Shown in pieces: positions 25,758 through 33,934 of a stretch of DNA of 64,000 nt. Below the pieces are notes generated by a model that worked only from the letters and a program-made list of their open reading frames with translations, ran no database searches and was not told where the DNA came from. This DNA is from Capnocytophaga sp. oral taxon 878 (GTDB lineage: Bacteria; Bacteroidota; Bacteroidia; Flavobacteriales; Flavobacteriaceae): contig NZ_CP027229.1 of assembly GCF_002999135.1 (NCBI RefSeq), positions 434,001 to 498,000 on the forward strand. The letters are read 5' to 3'. Position numbers and translations under genes: made by a program. How positions within the stretch are numbered: the stretch's first letter is position 1; each line of letters begins with the position of its first letter.

Positions 25758-25906
25758 TTATGATATAGAAAAAGTTTCTTTTCGTTTTTTATAATTATTG
25801 TCAACATAACAATATTTTTTTATACTAATAATTTTTTGTGCTGGATTAGTACAATGCTTAAAAGTTTTTATATTACTTAGCTAATAATATAGAATATATA
25901 TTAAAC

Positions 25907-27182
25907 CACTGTTGTCTATTTAAAATTAATAATTGTTCTTTGAAATATAGTTAGTTATATAATTTCTGAATTAACGGATTTGATTTCATTCCTTTGTAGA
26001 ACATCATAAGATTGTGTATGTGCATCAAGATAAAATTGTTTTCGTTCAGTTAGTCTCATTTCTTAACAGAAATCATTTTAATTATCTAGTTCGTAATATG
26101 AGAGTGATAAGTATCTCAATTTCTTCAGCTGTTCAAATCAGTTACTTATACTCATGTTTGGTCAACTTAGTAATTGTTAAAGTCTTTGTGACCTGATAGT
26201 AGCAATTAATGCTCATTAGAAAAAGAGTTATCATCTCGGATTTGGTAAACATGAAACTAAGAGTGATCTTGCAAAAACAAATCAAAACCGAGATTATTAT
26301 ATCTTCGAGGATTTTGCTTACTTCCTTATTAATGAAGTTAGAAGTAAACGCACTATAGATATCTTTAAGTTAGGAGGCAATATGTATGCTTTTGATTGAA
26401 CTACTATAAACTTATGTTTAGATGTATTTTGGTAGGCTAAGTTTCGTAAATATAAAGGATAGATCAAGATACATGCCCTCTATGATATTGAAAATCAAAA
26501 GGCAATGATCTTTAATGTTACAAATGCCAAAGTAAATGATGTAAATGCTATGGATATAATTCCTTATGAGATAGGTTCATACAGAGGATACAATGACTTC
26601 AAGCATCTCTATAAAATCAAAACATTAAACTCTTTCTTTGTTGTCAGATCCAAGAAAAACTCTCAATATAAATGTATTAAATATAAACGTCGATTTCCGA
26701 AGAACATATTGCCTGATGCAGAGATTGAATTGATTGGATACTATCCTCATCAATACTATCCAGAATCTCTCAGGCTTATTCGTTATTGAGATAACGAGTC
26801 GAACAAAGAGTTTACCTATTTTACCAATGCTAAACATCTAACGGCTTAACAAATTGCAAAACTTCATAAAAACAGATGACAAGTTGAGTTTTTCTTTAAA
26901 TGTCTCAAATAAAATCTCAAGATCAAAAAAAATCTGTGCTGTAAGAATATAAATCTATGCAGCTATATCTGCTTACTGTTTAGTTGCTATTATACAATAT
27001 GATATGAAACTTAAGAGAAGTGATTATAAACTCCTGCAGCTATTCAGTATTTCGTTGACAGATAAAACTCCTTTGAGAGAACTTTTTGACAAAACTATAT
27101 TCATAATAACAAAGAACGAAATAGTTCAGTGGAACATTATTATTTAACTTTGATTAGTGTCATTTTTTATTGGACACTAGTG
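25907..27182 (+). mobile_element. Decayed IS4-family insertion sequence
   Basis: About 1276 bp. The ends are a degenerate inverted repeat (CACTGTTGTCTATTTAAAA at 25907-25925 against CACTAGTGTCCAATAAAAA read inward from 27182; 13 of 19). The flanks carry a near-perfect 9-bp direct repeat, ATATTAAAC at 25898-25906 and ATATTTAAC at 27183-27191, fitting the 9-12 bp target duplications of IS4 elements. AT-richness weakens both arguments, but they agree with the transposase remnant inside. Outside the element nothing else is seen in 25758-27214. Confidence 0.7.
26014..27145 (+). pseudogene. IS4-family transposase remnant
   Basis: Translation across frames gives pieces of one transposase: DKIVFVQLVSFLNRNHFNYL near 26025, NQLLILMFGQLSN after a frameshift, DIFKLGGNMYAFD then a stop where family members read Ser, the largest open piece at 26505-26789 (NVTNAKVNDVNAMDIIPYE to YYPESLRLIRY), and FTYFTNAKHLTA, QVEFFFKCLK with further stops. 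At least ten stops and a frameshift are present. The stretch IGSYRGYNDF lacks the residues with the second catalytic Asp, so a small deletion is likely. Certainly non-functional. Confidence 0.85.
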
Positions 27183-27214
27183 ATATTTAACAAGAAAAAC
27201 TATCTTACCATAAC

Positions 27215-30200
27215 TTAGTTCTTTAGATAAAACCATCCTTTGAGATTTTGAGTTTGTTGGTTTTCATCTTTATATTCAATGAAATAAAAGTAAGTATTAG
27301 AAGGTAAAGATTTTAAAGTTTTTTTGTACTTTCCTTCAAAAACATTGGTTTCATTATTGTAATTAAAACACTCAAATACTTTTTTAGCATCTTTACTGAA
27401 AATTAGAACTTTGTTATTAGGGTACTTTTCAATGCCTAAGATATGAAAATAGTCATTTTTATTATCGTTGTTAGCTGAAATACCATTGAAAACCTCTACT
27501 TTGTGGGTTACTTTTATAGTGACAGTAGCAGAACTACAATGTTCAGGAAAATTATCTGAACATAAGTTGTAAACAAAGCTATCAAAACCAATAAAATTAT
27601 TATTAGGCTGGTAATATATGGTGTTATTTTCATTAAGAACTGCAATTCCTTTAAGAGGAAAAATAGTTATAGTAGGTGTACTATTATAGGTAGTATCATT
27701 ATTGAGTATAGGAATTTCTATAGGGATATTCATAAAAGTTGTAATATTATCATCTATGGCTATAGGAGTTAGAGAGATTCCTATTGAGGTAGGAGTAGTT
27801 ACAGTAGGAGTAGTTACAGTAGGAGTAGTTACAGTAGGAGTAGTTATAGTAGGAGTAGTTATAGTAGGAGTAGTTATAGTAGGAGTAGTTATAGTAGGAG
27901 TAGTTATAGTAGGAGTTATAGTAGGAGTTATAGTAGGAGTTATAGTAGGAGTTATAGTAGGAGTAGTTACAGTAGCTACTACATTTATAATTACAGTAGC
28001 AGTAGCACAATGTTTAGGATTAGTTTCTTCACAAATACTATATACTAAAGAGTAAATTCCAACAGGTATGTTAGCAGGGATAATAATCTTTCCTCCTAGT
28101 GCTATATTAAGAATGTCTTTACTAGAACCTGATACAATAGATAAATTAACAGTTTCATCAGTGGGACTAGCAGTGCCCAGTTGGTCATTGTCAAATATAC
28201 TACCAACAAATTGTTTTTCAGAAGAAGTAGTAATAGTATAAGTGTCATTTTGTGCAATAAGAGTAGGAGTTTGAGTGGTAGGAGTTTGAGTGGTAGGAGT
28301 AGTTACAATAGCTACTACATTTATAATCACAGTAGCAGTAGCACAATGTTTAGGATTAGCTTCTTCACAAATACTATATACTAAAGAGTAAGTTCCAATA
28401 GGTATGTTGGCAGGAATAATAATTTTTCCTCCTAAGGCTATGTTAAGAATATTTTTACTAGAGCTAGATACAGATAAATTAACAGTTTTATCAGATGGAG
28501 TAGCAGTGCCCAATTGGTCATTATCATATATACTACCTATAAATTGTTTTTCAGAAGAAGCAGTAATAGTATAAGTGTCATTTTGTGCAATAAGAGTAGT
28601 AGGAGTTTGAGTGGTAGGTGTTTGAGTAGTAGGTGTTTGAGTAGTAGGTGTTTGAGTAGTAGGTGTTTGAGTAGTAGGTGTTTGAGTAGTAGTAGGAGTC
28701 TGTGTAGTTACAGAAGCAACTACATTTATAGTTACAGTGGCAGTAGCACAATGTTTGGGATATGCTTCTTCACAGATACGATACACTAAAGAGTAAGTTC
28801 CTACAGGAGTGTTGGCAGGAATAATAATTTTTCCTCCTAATGCAATATTAAGAATATTTTTACCAGAACCTGATACCACTGATAAATTAACAGTTTCATC
28901 AGAAGGAGTAGCATTACCTATTAGGTCATTATCATATATACTACCTACAAATTGTTTTTCAGATGAAACAGTAGCAGTATAAGTATCATCTAGAGCAATA
29001 AAAGTAGTAGAAGTTTGAGTAGTAGGTGTTTGAGTGGTAGGTGTTTGAGTGGTAGGTGTTTGAGTGGTAGGTGTTTGAGTGGTAGGTGTTTGAGTGGTAG
29101 GTGTTTGAGTGGTAGGTGTTTGAGTGGTAGGTGTTTGAGTGGTAGGTGTTTGAGTGGTAGGTGTCTGTGTAGTTACAGAAGCAACTACATTTACAGTTAC
29201 AGTGGCAGTAACACAATGTTTAGGATAAACTTCTTCGCAAATACTATATACTAAGTAGTAAGTTCCTACAGAGGTGTTGGCAGGGATAATAATCTTTCCT
29301 CCTAAGGCTATATTAAGTATGCTTTTACCAGAACCAGATACAACTGATAAATTAACAGTTTTATCAGAAGGAGTAGCATTACCTATTAGGTCATTATCAT
29401 ATATACTACCTACAAATTGTTTTTCAGATGAAATTGTAATAGTATAAGTATCATCTAGAGCAATAAGAGTAGTGGGAGTCTGTATAGTAGGTGTTTGAGT
29501 AGTAGTAGGAGTAGTTACAGAAGCAACTACATTTACAGTTACAGTGGCAGTAACACAATGTTTAGGATAAGCTTCTTCGCAAATACTATATACTAAGGAG
29601 TAAGTTCCTACAGGGGTGTTGGCAGGTATAATAATCTTTCCTCCTAAGGCTATATTAAGTATGTTTTTATCAGAACCAGATACAACTGATAAATTAACAG
29701 TTTTATCAGAAGGAGTAGCATTACCTATTAGGTCATTATCATATACACTACCTACAAATTGTTTTTCAGATGAAACTGTAATAGTATAAGTATCATCTTT
29801 TACAATAAGAGTAGTAGGAGTTTGAGTAGTAGGAGTTTGAGTAGTAGGAGTTTGAGTAGTAGGAGTTTGAGTAGTAGGAGTTTGAGTAGTAGGAGTTTGA
29901 GTAGTAGGAGTTTGAGTAGTAGGAGTTTGAGTAGTAGGAGTTTGAGTAGTAGGAGTTTGAGTAGTAGGAGTTTGAGTAGTAGGAGTTTGAGTAGTAGGAG
30001 TTTGAGTAGTAGGAGTTTGAGTAGTAGGAGTTTGAGTAGTAGGAGTTTGAGTAGTAGGAGTCGTTATAGTAGCAACTACATTTACAGTTACAGTAGCAGC
30101 TGCACAATGTTTAGGATCCGCTTCTTCACAGATACGATACATTAAAGAGTAAGTCCCAACAGGTATATTTGCAGGGATAATAATCTTTCCTCCTAGTGCT

Positions 30201-30859
30201 ATATTAAGAATGTTTTTATCAGAACCTGATACAACAGATGAATTAACAGTTTCATCAGTAGGAGTAGAGGAACCTATTAGGTCATTATCATATATACTGC
30301 CTACAGATTGTTTTTCAGATGAAGTTGTAATAGTATAAGTATCGTCTAGTGCAATAATAGTAGTAGGAGCTGTTACAGTAGGACTTTGTGTATTTGAAAT
30401 AGCTACTTTTTCTATAACATTAATCGTCACACTAGCCTCGCTACACTCATTAGGATTATCTTCATTACAAAGCTGATATACTAAAATATAAGTACCAATA
30501 GGAGTATTAGCAGGAATAGTTATCATCCCCGATAAGTTCATTATTCTTAGAGGCTCTCCTCCTATAACACTGGTAGTAGTAGATATAATTTTAGGCTCTA
30601 ACTTTCTTCCAGCAAGTGTAATCCCATCCAAACTATCATTTTCATACACACTACCTACTAATTGTTTTTCAGATGAAGTTGTAATAGTATAAGTATCATT
30701 CTTTGTAATAAGAGTGATTTTGGGTAGGTTATTAATAATAGAATAATGTATCTTTAAATTAGTAGAAGCAATTGTTGTTGCAAAAATATTAAAGAAAAAT
30801 AAAGAAAAAGCAAGAAAAAATGTAGATGAGGTCTTAGTTTGTGGTTGCATTACTCTCAT
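27215..30859 (-). CDS. T9SS type B repeat surface protein
   Basis: 1214 residues; MQPQTKTSS at 30850 is an alternative start. Signal peptide (hydrophobic FFLAFSLFFFNIFATTIAS), then seven Ig-like modules of the type DDTYTIT.SSEKQFVGSIYDNDLIG...GGKIIIPAN...GTYSLVY, plus one divergent eighth, separated by linkers of TPTTQ repeats (up to about 17 in a row) and ITPT/TTP repeats. The last 90 residues are the CHU_C/gliding-type sorting domain (FNGISANNDNKNDYFHILGIEKYPNNK), which sends proteins through type IX secretion to the surface. Probable adhesin or gliding-associated filament. Linkers are coded by 12- and 15-bp tandem repeats. The 51-codon N-terminus before the first module is unremarkable. 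Confidence 0.88.
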   Translation of the reverse strand: MRVMQPQTKTSSTFFLAFSLFFFNIFATTIASTNLKIHYSIINNLPKITLITKNDTYTITTSSEKQLVGSVYENDSLDGITLAGRKLEPKIISTTTSVIGGEPLRIMNLSGMITIPANTPIGTYILVYQLCNEDNPNECSEASVTINVIEKVAISNTQSPTVTAPTTIIALDDTYTITTSSEKQSVGSIYDNDLIGSSTPTDETVNSSVVSGSDKNILNIALGGKIIIPANIPVGTYSLMYRICEEADPKHCAAATVTVNVVATITTPTTQTPTTQTPTTQTPTTQTPTTQTPTTQTPTTQTPTTQTPTTQTPTTQTPTTQTPTTQTPTTQTPTTQTPTTQTPTTQTPTTLIVKDDTYTITVSSEKQFVGSVYDNDLIGNATPSDKTVNLSVVSGSDKNILNIALGGKIIIPANTPVGTYSLVYSICEEAYPKHCVTATVTVNVVASVTTPTTTQTPTIQTPTTLIALDDTYTITISSEKQFVGSIYDNDLIGNATPSDKTVNLSVVSGSGKSILNIALGGKIIIPANTSVGTYYLVYSICEEVYPKHCVTATVTVNVVASVTTQTPTTQTPTTQTPTTQTPTTQTPTTQTPTTQTPTTQTPTTQTPTTQTPTTQTSTTFIALDDTYTATVSSEKQFVGSIYDNDLIGNATPSDETVNLSVVSGSGKNILNIALGGKIIIPANTPVGTYSLVYRICEEAYPKHCATATVTINVVASVTTQTPTTTQTPTTQTPTTQTPTTQTPTTQTPTTQTPTTLIAQNDTYTITASSEKQFIGSIYDNDQLGTATPSDKTVNLSVSSSSKNILNIALGGKIIIPANIPIGTYSLVYSICEEANPKHCATATVIINVVAIVTTPTTQTPTTQTPTLIAQNDTYTITTSSEKQFVGSIFDNDQLGTASPTDETVNLSIVSGSSKDILNIALGGKIIIPANIPVGIYSLVYSICEETNPKHCATATVIINVVATVTTPTITPTITPTITPTITPTITTPTITTPTITTPTITTPTITTPTVTTPTVTTPTVTTPTSIGISLTPIAIDDNITTFMNIPIEIPILNNDTTYNSTPTITIFPLKGIAVLNENNTIYYQPNNNFIGFDSFVYNLCSDNFPEHCSSATVTIKVTHKVEVFNGISANNDNKNDYFHILGIEKYPNNKVLIFSKDAKKVFECFNYNNETNVFEGKYKKTLKSLPSNTYFYFIEYKDENQQTQNLKGWFYLKN
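27788..27966 (-). repeat. 12/15-bp tandem repeats coding the last linker
   Basis: About nine copies of a 15-bp unit (GTAGGAGTAGTTACA or ...ATA on the plus strand), then several copies of a 12-bp unit, coding TPTVT, TPTIT and TPTI stretches. Confidence 0.85.
28600..28690 (-). repeat. 15-bp tandem repeats, about six units
   Basis: Plus-strand unit GTAGTAGGTGTTTGA, coding TQTPT. In frame with the surface-protein gene. Confidence 0.88.
29011..29166 (-). repeat. 15-bp tandem repeats, about ten units
   Basis: Plus-strand unit GTGTTTGAGTGGTAG, with eight identical copies in a row at 29041-29160. Confidence 0.9.
29811..30060 (-). repeat. 15-bp tandem repeats, sixteen identical units
   Basis: Plus-strand unit TTTGAGTAGTAGGAG repeated exactly 16 times at 29821-30060, coding TPTTQ. 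Perfect identity means recent expansion or strong homogenisation. Confidence 0.95.
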
Positions 30860-30884
30860 AAGTATTAGTTGTTAATTTATGCTG

Positions 30885-30915
30885 CAAAGCTAATAATATT
30901 TTTTGAATCAAGCAA
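30885..30915 (-). promoter_or_regulatory. Promoter for the T9SS repeat protein
   Basis: Minus strand: TTG at 30915-30913, 20-nt spacer, TAGCTTTG at 30892-30885, about 25 nt before the ATG at 30859. Confidence 0.7.
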
Positions 30916-30945
30916 ATAGAAAATAATATTTTTTTTGCAATAATG

Positions 30946-30982
30946 AAAAAGGGGTATCCAAAGACTTGAATACTCCTTTTTT
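30946..30982 (-). terminator. Terminator of the tRNA operon
   Basis: AAAAAGGGGTAT and ATACTCCTTTTT (one wobble) around a 12-nt loop; on the minus strand the stem ends in a T run, just after tRNA-Leu. Confidence 0.8.
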
Positions 30983-31003
30983 TATAATTATTAACTTAAA
31001 GTG

Positions 31004-31087
31004 TGCCTACGACTGGATTCGAACCAGCACGCCCTAATGAGCACCACCCCCTCAAGATGGCAAGTCTACCAATTTCTCCACGTAGGC
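31004..31087 (-). tRNA. tRNA-Leu (GAG)
   Basis: 84 nt without CCA. Acceptor GCCTACG/CGTAGGC with discriminator A, long variable arm, T loop GGTTCGAATCC. Anticodon loop TTGAGGG gives anticodon GAG. CCA is not encoded. Confidence 0.95.
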
Positions 31088-31100
31088 AAGACTTATTATG

Positions 31101-31173
31101 TGACCTGGCTGGGGCTCGAACCCAGGACCCCAACATTAAAAGTGTTGTGCTCTACCAACTGAGCTACCAAGTC
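31101..31173 (-). tRNA. tRNA-Lys (TTT), copy 1
   Basis: 73 nt. Acceptor GACTTGG/CCAGGTC, D arm GCTCAGTTGGTAGAGC, anticodon loop CTTTTAA (TTT), T loop GGTTCGAGCC. No encoded CCA. Confidence 0.96.
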
Positions 31174-31204
31174 TTAAAAAAATAAAAACAAATTGTATAA
31201 CCTG

Positions 31205-31277
31205 TGACCTGGCTGGGGCTCGAACCCAGGACCCCAACATTAAAAGTGTTGTGCTCTACCAACTGAGCTACCAAGTC
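31205..31277 (-). tRNA. tRNA-Lys (TTT), copy 2
   Basis: 73 nt, identical in sequence to the copy at 31101-31173, including the base 3' to it; the pair is separated by 31 nt. Confidence 0.96.
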
Positions 31278-31313
31278 TTTTCATAAAATGAAAAACAAAT
31301 TGTATAAACCCTG

Positions 31314-31386
31314 TGACCCGGCTGGGGATCGAACCCAGGACCCCAACATTAAGAGTGTCGTGCTCTACCAGCTGAGCTACCGAGTC
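31314..31386 (-). tRNA. tRNA-Lys (CTT)
   Basis: 73 nt. Related to the two TTT copies but with anticodon loop CTCTTAA (CTT), acceptor GACTCGG/CCGGGTC. First gene of the four-tRNA operon read leftwards. Confidence 0.95.
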
Positions 31387-31425
31387 AGGCCACGGTAACA
31401 AGTTCTTTTTCCTTGTTTGCGGGTG

Positions 31426-31456
31426 CAAAGGTATAACTTTTTTTTTTTCTATACAA
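31426..31456 (-). promoter_or_regulatory. tRNA operon promoter
   Basis: Minus strand: TTG at 31456-31454, 20-nt spacer, TACCTTTG at 31433-31426. Divergent from the aroK promoter at 31468. Confidence 0.75.
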
Positions 31457-31467
31457 GAAAAAATCAT

Positions 31468-31475
31468 TATTTTTG
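31468..31475 (+). promoter_or_regulatory. aroK -7 box
   Basis: TATTTTTG followed by CACTT, 53 nt before the ATG at 31528; it lies inside the longest open frame and so excludes the earlier start at 31417. Confidence 0.6.
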
Positions 31476-31527
31476 CACTTTATTTTTTAATTATTTTTTC
31501 AATCCTTTGTTTAACAGTAGTTTATAT

Positions 31528-32064
31528 ATGAAAATAATTTTAATTGGTTATATGGGAAGTGGTAAAACAACCCTTGCAAAAGCTTTAGCAACTACTAAAA
31601 AAATCCCTTTTATTGATCTTGATGATTATATTGCAACACAAGAAAAAATATCAGTACAGAATATTTTTGCTACAAAAGGCGAGATTTACTTTCGTAAAAA
31701 AGAAGCTTTTTACCTCCAACAACTTTTAAACCGAGAGGATAATTTTATTCTCTCCTTAGGCGGAGGTACTCCTTGTTTTGGTAATAATATGCTTCTCATA
31801 CAACAAGCCTTTAATACTCTAAGTATTTATCTAAAATACAGTCCTCATAGTCTTTATCAACGCTTAGAAAAAGAAAAAGGCCGTCCCCTTTTAAAAGGCG
31901 TTAAAAGAGAAGATTTAGAGGAATTCATTAGTAAACACCTCTTTGAACGTGCTCCTTTCTATCATCAAGCTACCTATACAGTTATTATGGATGGGCTCAC
32001 TTTAGAGGAAAGTCTTCAGCAATTATTAAAGATTATGAATTCTTCACATCCTCATTTCTTATAA
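31528..32064 (+). CDS. aroK: Shikimate kinase
   Basis: 178 residues from MKIILIGYMGSGKTT, the family's usual length; the frame is open 37 codons further up but that part is Phe/Asn-rich and lies over the promoter. Walker A GYMGSGKTT (7-15), shikimate-binding DLDDYI (about 33-38), SLGGGTPCF (about 78-86) and the lid RPLLKG. Phosphorylates shikimate at O3 in chorismate synthesis. Single gene; the terminator at 32279 follows after 215 nt in which no gene is seen. Confidence 0.94.
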   Translation: MKIILIGYMGSGKTTLAKALATTKKIPFIDLDDYIATQEKISVQNIFATKGEIYFRKKEAFYLQQLLNREDNFILSLGGGTPCFGNNMLLIQQAFNTLSIYLKYSPHSLYQRLEKEKGRPLLKGVKREDLEEFISKHLFERAPFYHQATYTVIMDGLTLEESLQQLLKIMNSSHPHFL

Positions 32065-32278
32065 GAAGTAATAATGTCAAAAAATCTTTCAACTATCAAA
32101 ATAAAAACAATTAGAGGTGCCTTTTAGGATTCATGATGAATAAAGATATTTTAAGATAAACTCCTAACATCTATAAAAAAATTAAAAGAATAGATTTTTC
32201 TGTTTTATTTGCAAAAAAAGAGTTTTAATTATATATTTTTTATTTCAATTTTCTATACTTTGCACTGATTAATTAAAT

Positions 32279-32311
32279 AAAAAAAGCTGTCTGTTACAGA
32301 CAGCTTTTTTT
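32279..32311. terminator. Bidirectional terminator between aroK and the nan operon
   Basis: GCTGTCTG, loop TTA, CAGACAGC with seven A before and seven T after; serves both the plus-strand aroK and the minus-strand SusD gene ending at 32342. Confidence 0.9.
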
Positions 32312-32341
32312 ATTTAATTGTATTTTGATGGATAAAACACT

Positions 32342-33931
32342 TTATTCAGTATAACCAGGTGTTTGCTCAACAGTTTCATCTCTATTCATAACATCCTTAT
32401 TAATAGGCCAAAGTACCTTATAAGCTTCTGTAGCTTCTTTTAATATAGGATGTACACTACCTGCTACTTTACCGTAGCTAGCCTCATTTGAGAATACAAG
32501 AGGCTTGCCTGCAGCATCTTGCAAGCGGAGAACATCAAACCAACGTTTTGATTCAGCTACAAACTCTTTATCACGTTCTTTCAAAATAGCTAACTCATTT
32601 TCAGCAAAAGTACCATTAGTATAGGTTACAGCTGATGAATAATTAGTACCATAAGCACGTTGTCTTATTTGATTAATGTAAGTTGAAGGATCTCCATTCT
32701 CTTTATTAACTATTTCAGCATACATTAATAATGCATCAGCATAGCGATATACAGGCATATCATCAGCATATACACGAGTACCAGCAGTGTTAATGAAACC
32801 AATGTATTTAATAAGTGCTAAACCTCTTCCTTTTGTTTTAGCAGAATTGCTGTAGAAAGATAAGAAAGTTTTTGCTCTACGTGTATCTGTAGCATCAAAA
32901 GCTTCAAATAGTTCAAATTTGTACTCATTAAATAAGTGACCTCCTTGAAGTTTTAAAGGGTCATTGTTATCAAAAGCATTTCCATTTTCATCGAATTTAT
33001 TGTTAAAGTTAGATGGGTAGTACATAAATGAACTAAATGGAGTACTTGATTCGTTTTCTAAATTAGCCATAGCAAAGATAATCTCGTTGTTTTGTTTTTT
33101 CTTATAATCAAAAACATCTGAATAGTTAGGCATAAGGCTAAATTTGCCCGAATTAACTACCTTATCTAAGGCTGCTTTAGCAGTAGCTAAATCATTAACT
33201 GCAGGTCTTTGGTCGCCTGTAGTTACTTTAGCCGACCAAAGATAAATCTCTGCTTTTAGCATTAAGGTAGCATAATAGGACCAATGTACTCTATCAAAAT
33301 TATTTACTTTATTAGAATCGGTAAAGTGAGCTTCCGATTTATTAATATCAGCCTTGATAAAGTCTAAAGTAGCTTTTGGAGTACTACGTGGGGTAAACAA
33401 TTCTTTACCACTAGTAGGTGTATTATCTAATATCTCAGTGCCTGTTTTAATAGGTACCCCTCCGTAGGTTCTGTAAAGCCAAAAATAGTACCACGCACGC
33501 ATCCCATACATTTGACCTAAATAGTAACTTTTATTAGCAGCGCTTAGGTACCCTGCGTCTTCTATATTCTTAATCGCATTATTGATGTTAAAAATATCTC
33601 CATAAAAACCAAACCAAGAACTGTTTTGAGGATTTTTAGCACTAATATTCTGCGATTTTATATCAGAATAATATAAGTTTTGATCTAATGATGAGGTGCC
33701 GCCAGGTATCATAGTGCCTCCACGTGCCTCACCTAATAACCAGTAGTTGAAGTTGTTGCCTCTAAAATAGTTATGAGCGCCCTCAATAGCACCTACTACC
33801 TGAGCTTCATTTTTCCAAAAGTTTCCACTACCATTATAATCTAAAGGGGCAAGGTCTAAATCATTACAAGAAGCTGTAAGCAATAGCCCTGCAGTAATTG
33901 TTATATATTTTAAAACTTTCATATGTTGCAT
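32342..33931 (-). CDS. SusD/RagB outer-membrane lipoprotein (sialic acid, NanU-like)
   Basis: 529 residues; MKVLKYITI at 33922 is an equally likely start. Lipobox LTASC (lipid on Cys) near residue 22. SusD-type helical TPR fold, e.g. AEAHNYFRGNNF-like N-terminal region, YLGQMYGMRAWYYFWLYRTYGGVP, and the C-terminal RDKEFVAESKRWFDVLRL. SusD lids close the SusC pore and capture substrate on the cell surface. Last gene of the nan operon, 3 nt after the SusC gene. In Bacteroides and Tannerella the equivalent NanU binds sialic acid; binding here is inferred from context. Confidence 0.92.
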   Translation of the reverse strand: MQHMKVLKYITITAGLLLTASCNDLDLAPLDYNGSGNFWKNEAQVVGAIEGAHNYFRGNNFNYWLLGEARGGTMIPGGTSSLDQNLYYSDIKSQNISAKNPQNSSWFGFYGDIFNINNAIKNIEDAGYLSAANKSYYLGQMYGMRAWYYFWLYRTYGGVPIKTGTEILDNTPTSGKELFTPRSTPKATLDFIKADINKSEAHFTDSNKVNNFDRVHWSYYATLMLKAEIYLWSAKVTTGDQRPAVNDLATAKAALDKVVNSGKFSLMPNYSDVFDYKKKQNNEIIFAMANLENESSTPFSSFMYYPSNFNNKFDENGNAFDNNDPLKLQGGHLFNEYKFELFEAFDATDTRRAKTFLSFYSNSAKTKGRGLALIKYIGFINTAGTRVYADDMPVYRYADALLMYAEIVNKENGDPSTYINQIRQRAYGTNYSSAVTYTNGTFAENELAILKERDKEFVAESKRWFDVLRLQDAAGKPLVFSNEASYGKVAGSVHPILKEATEAYKVLWPINKDVMNRDETVEQTPGYTE

Positions 33932-33934
33932 TTT

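Noticed and set aside
26014..26196. Small ORF as a gene of its own
   Set aside because: Its protein aligns by eye with the N-terminal part of the IS4 transposase before a frameshift; it is part of the pseudogene.
28960..30145. Possible CRISPR array in the regular short repeats
   Set aside because: The units are 15 bp, directly abutting with no spacers, and in frame with a coding sequence.
27702..30145. Several Cys/Tyr/Ser-rich repeat ORFs on both strands
   Set aside because: Other-frame readings of the TPTTQ-coding repeats; no signals, repeats carried over.
31417..31527. Upstream extension of aroK
   Set aside because: Phe/Asn-rich, contains the promoter, and the family starts at MKIILIGYMGSGKTT.
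32225..32311. Promoter-like TATACTTTGCAC before the aroK/nan terminator, hinting at a small RNA
   Set aside because: The box is imperfect and the only RNA it would make is the terminator hairpin itself.
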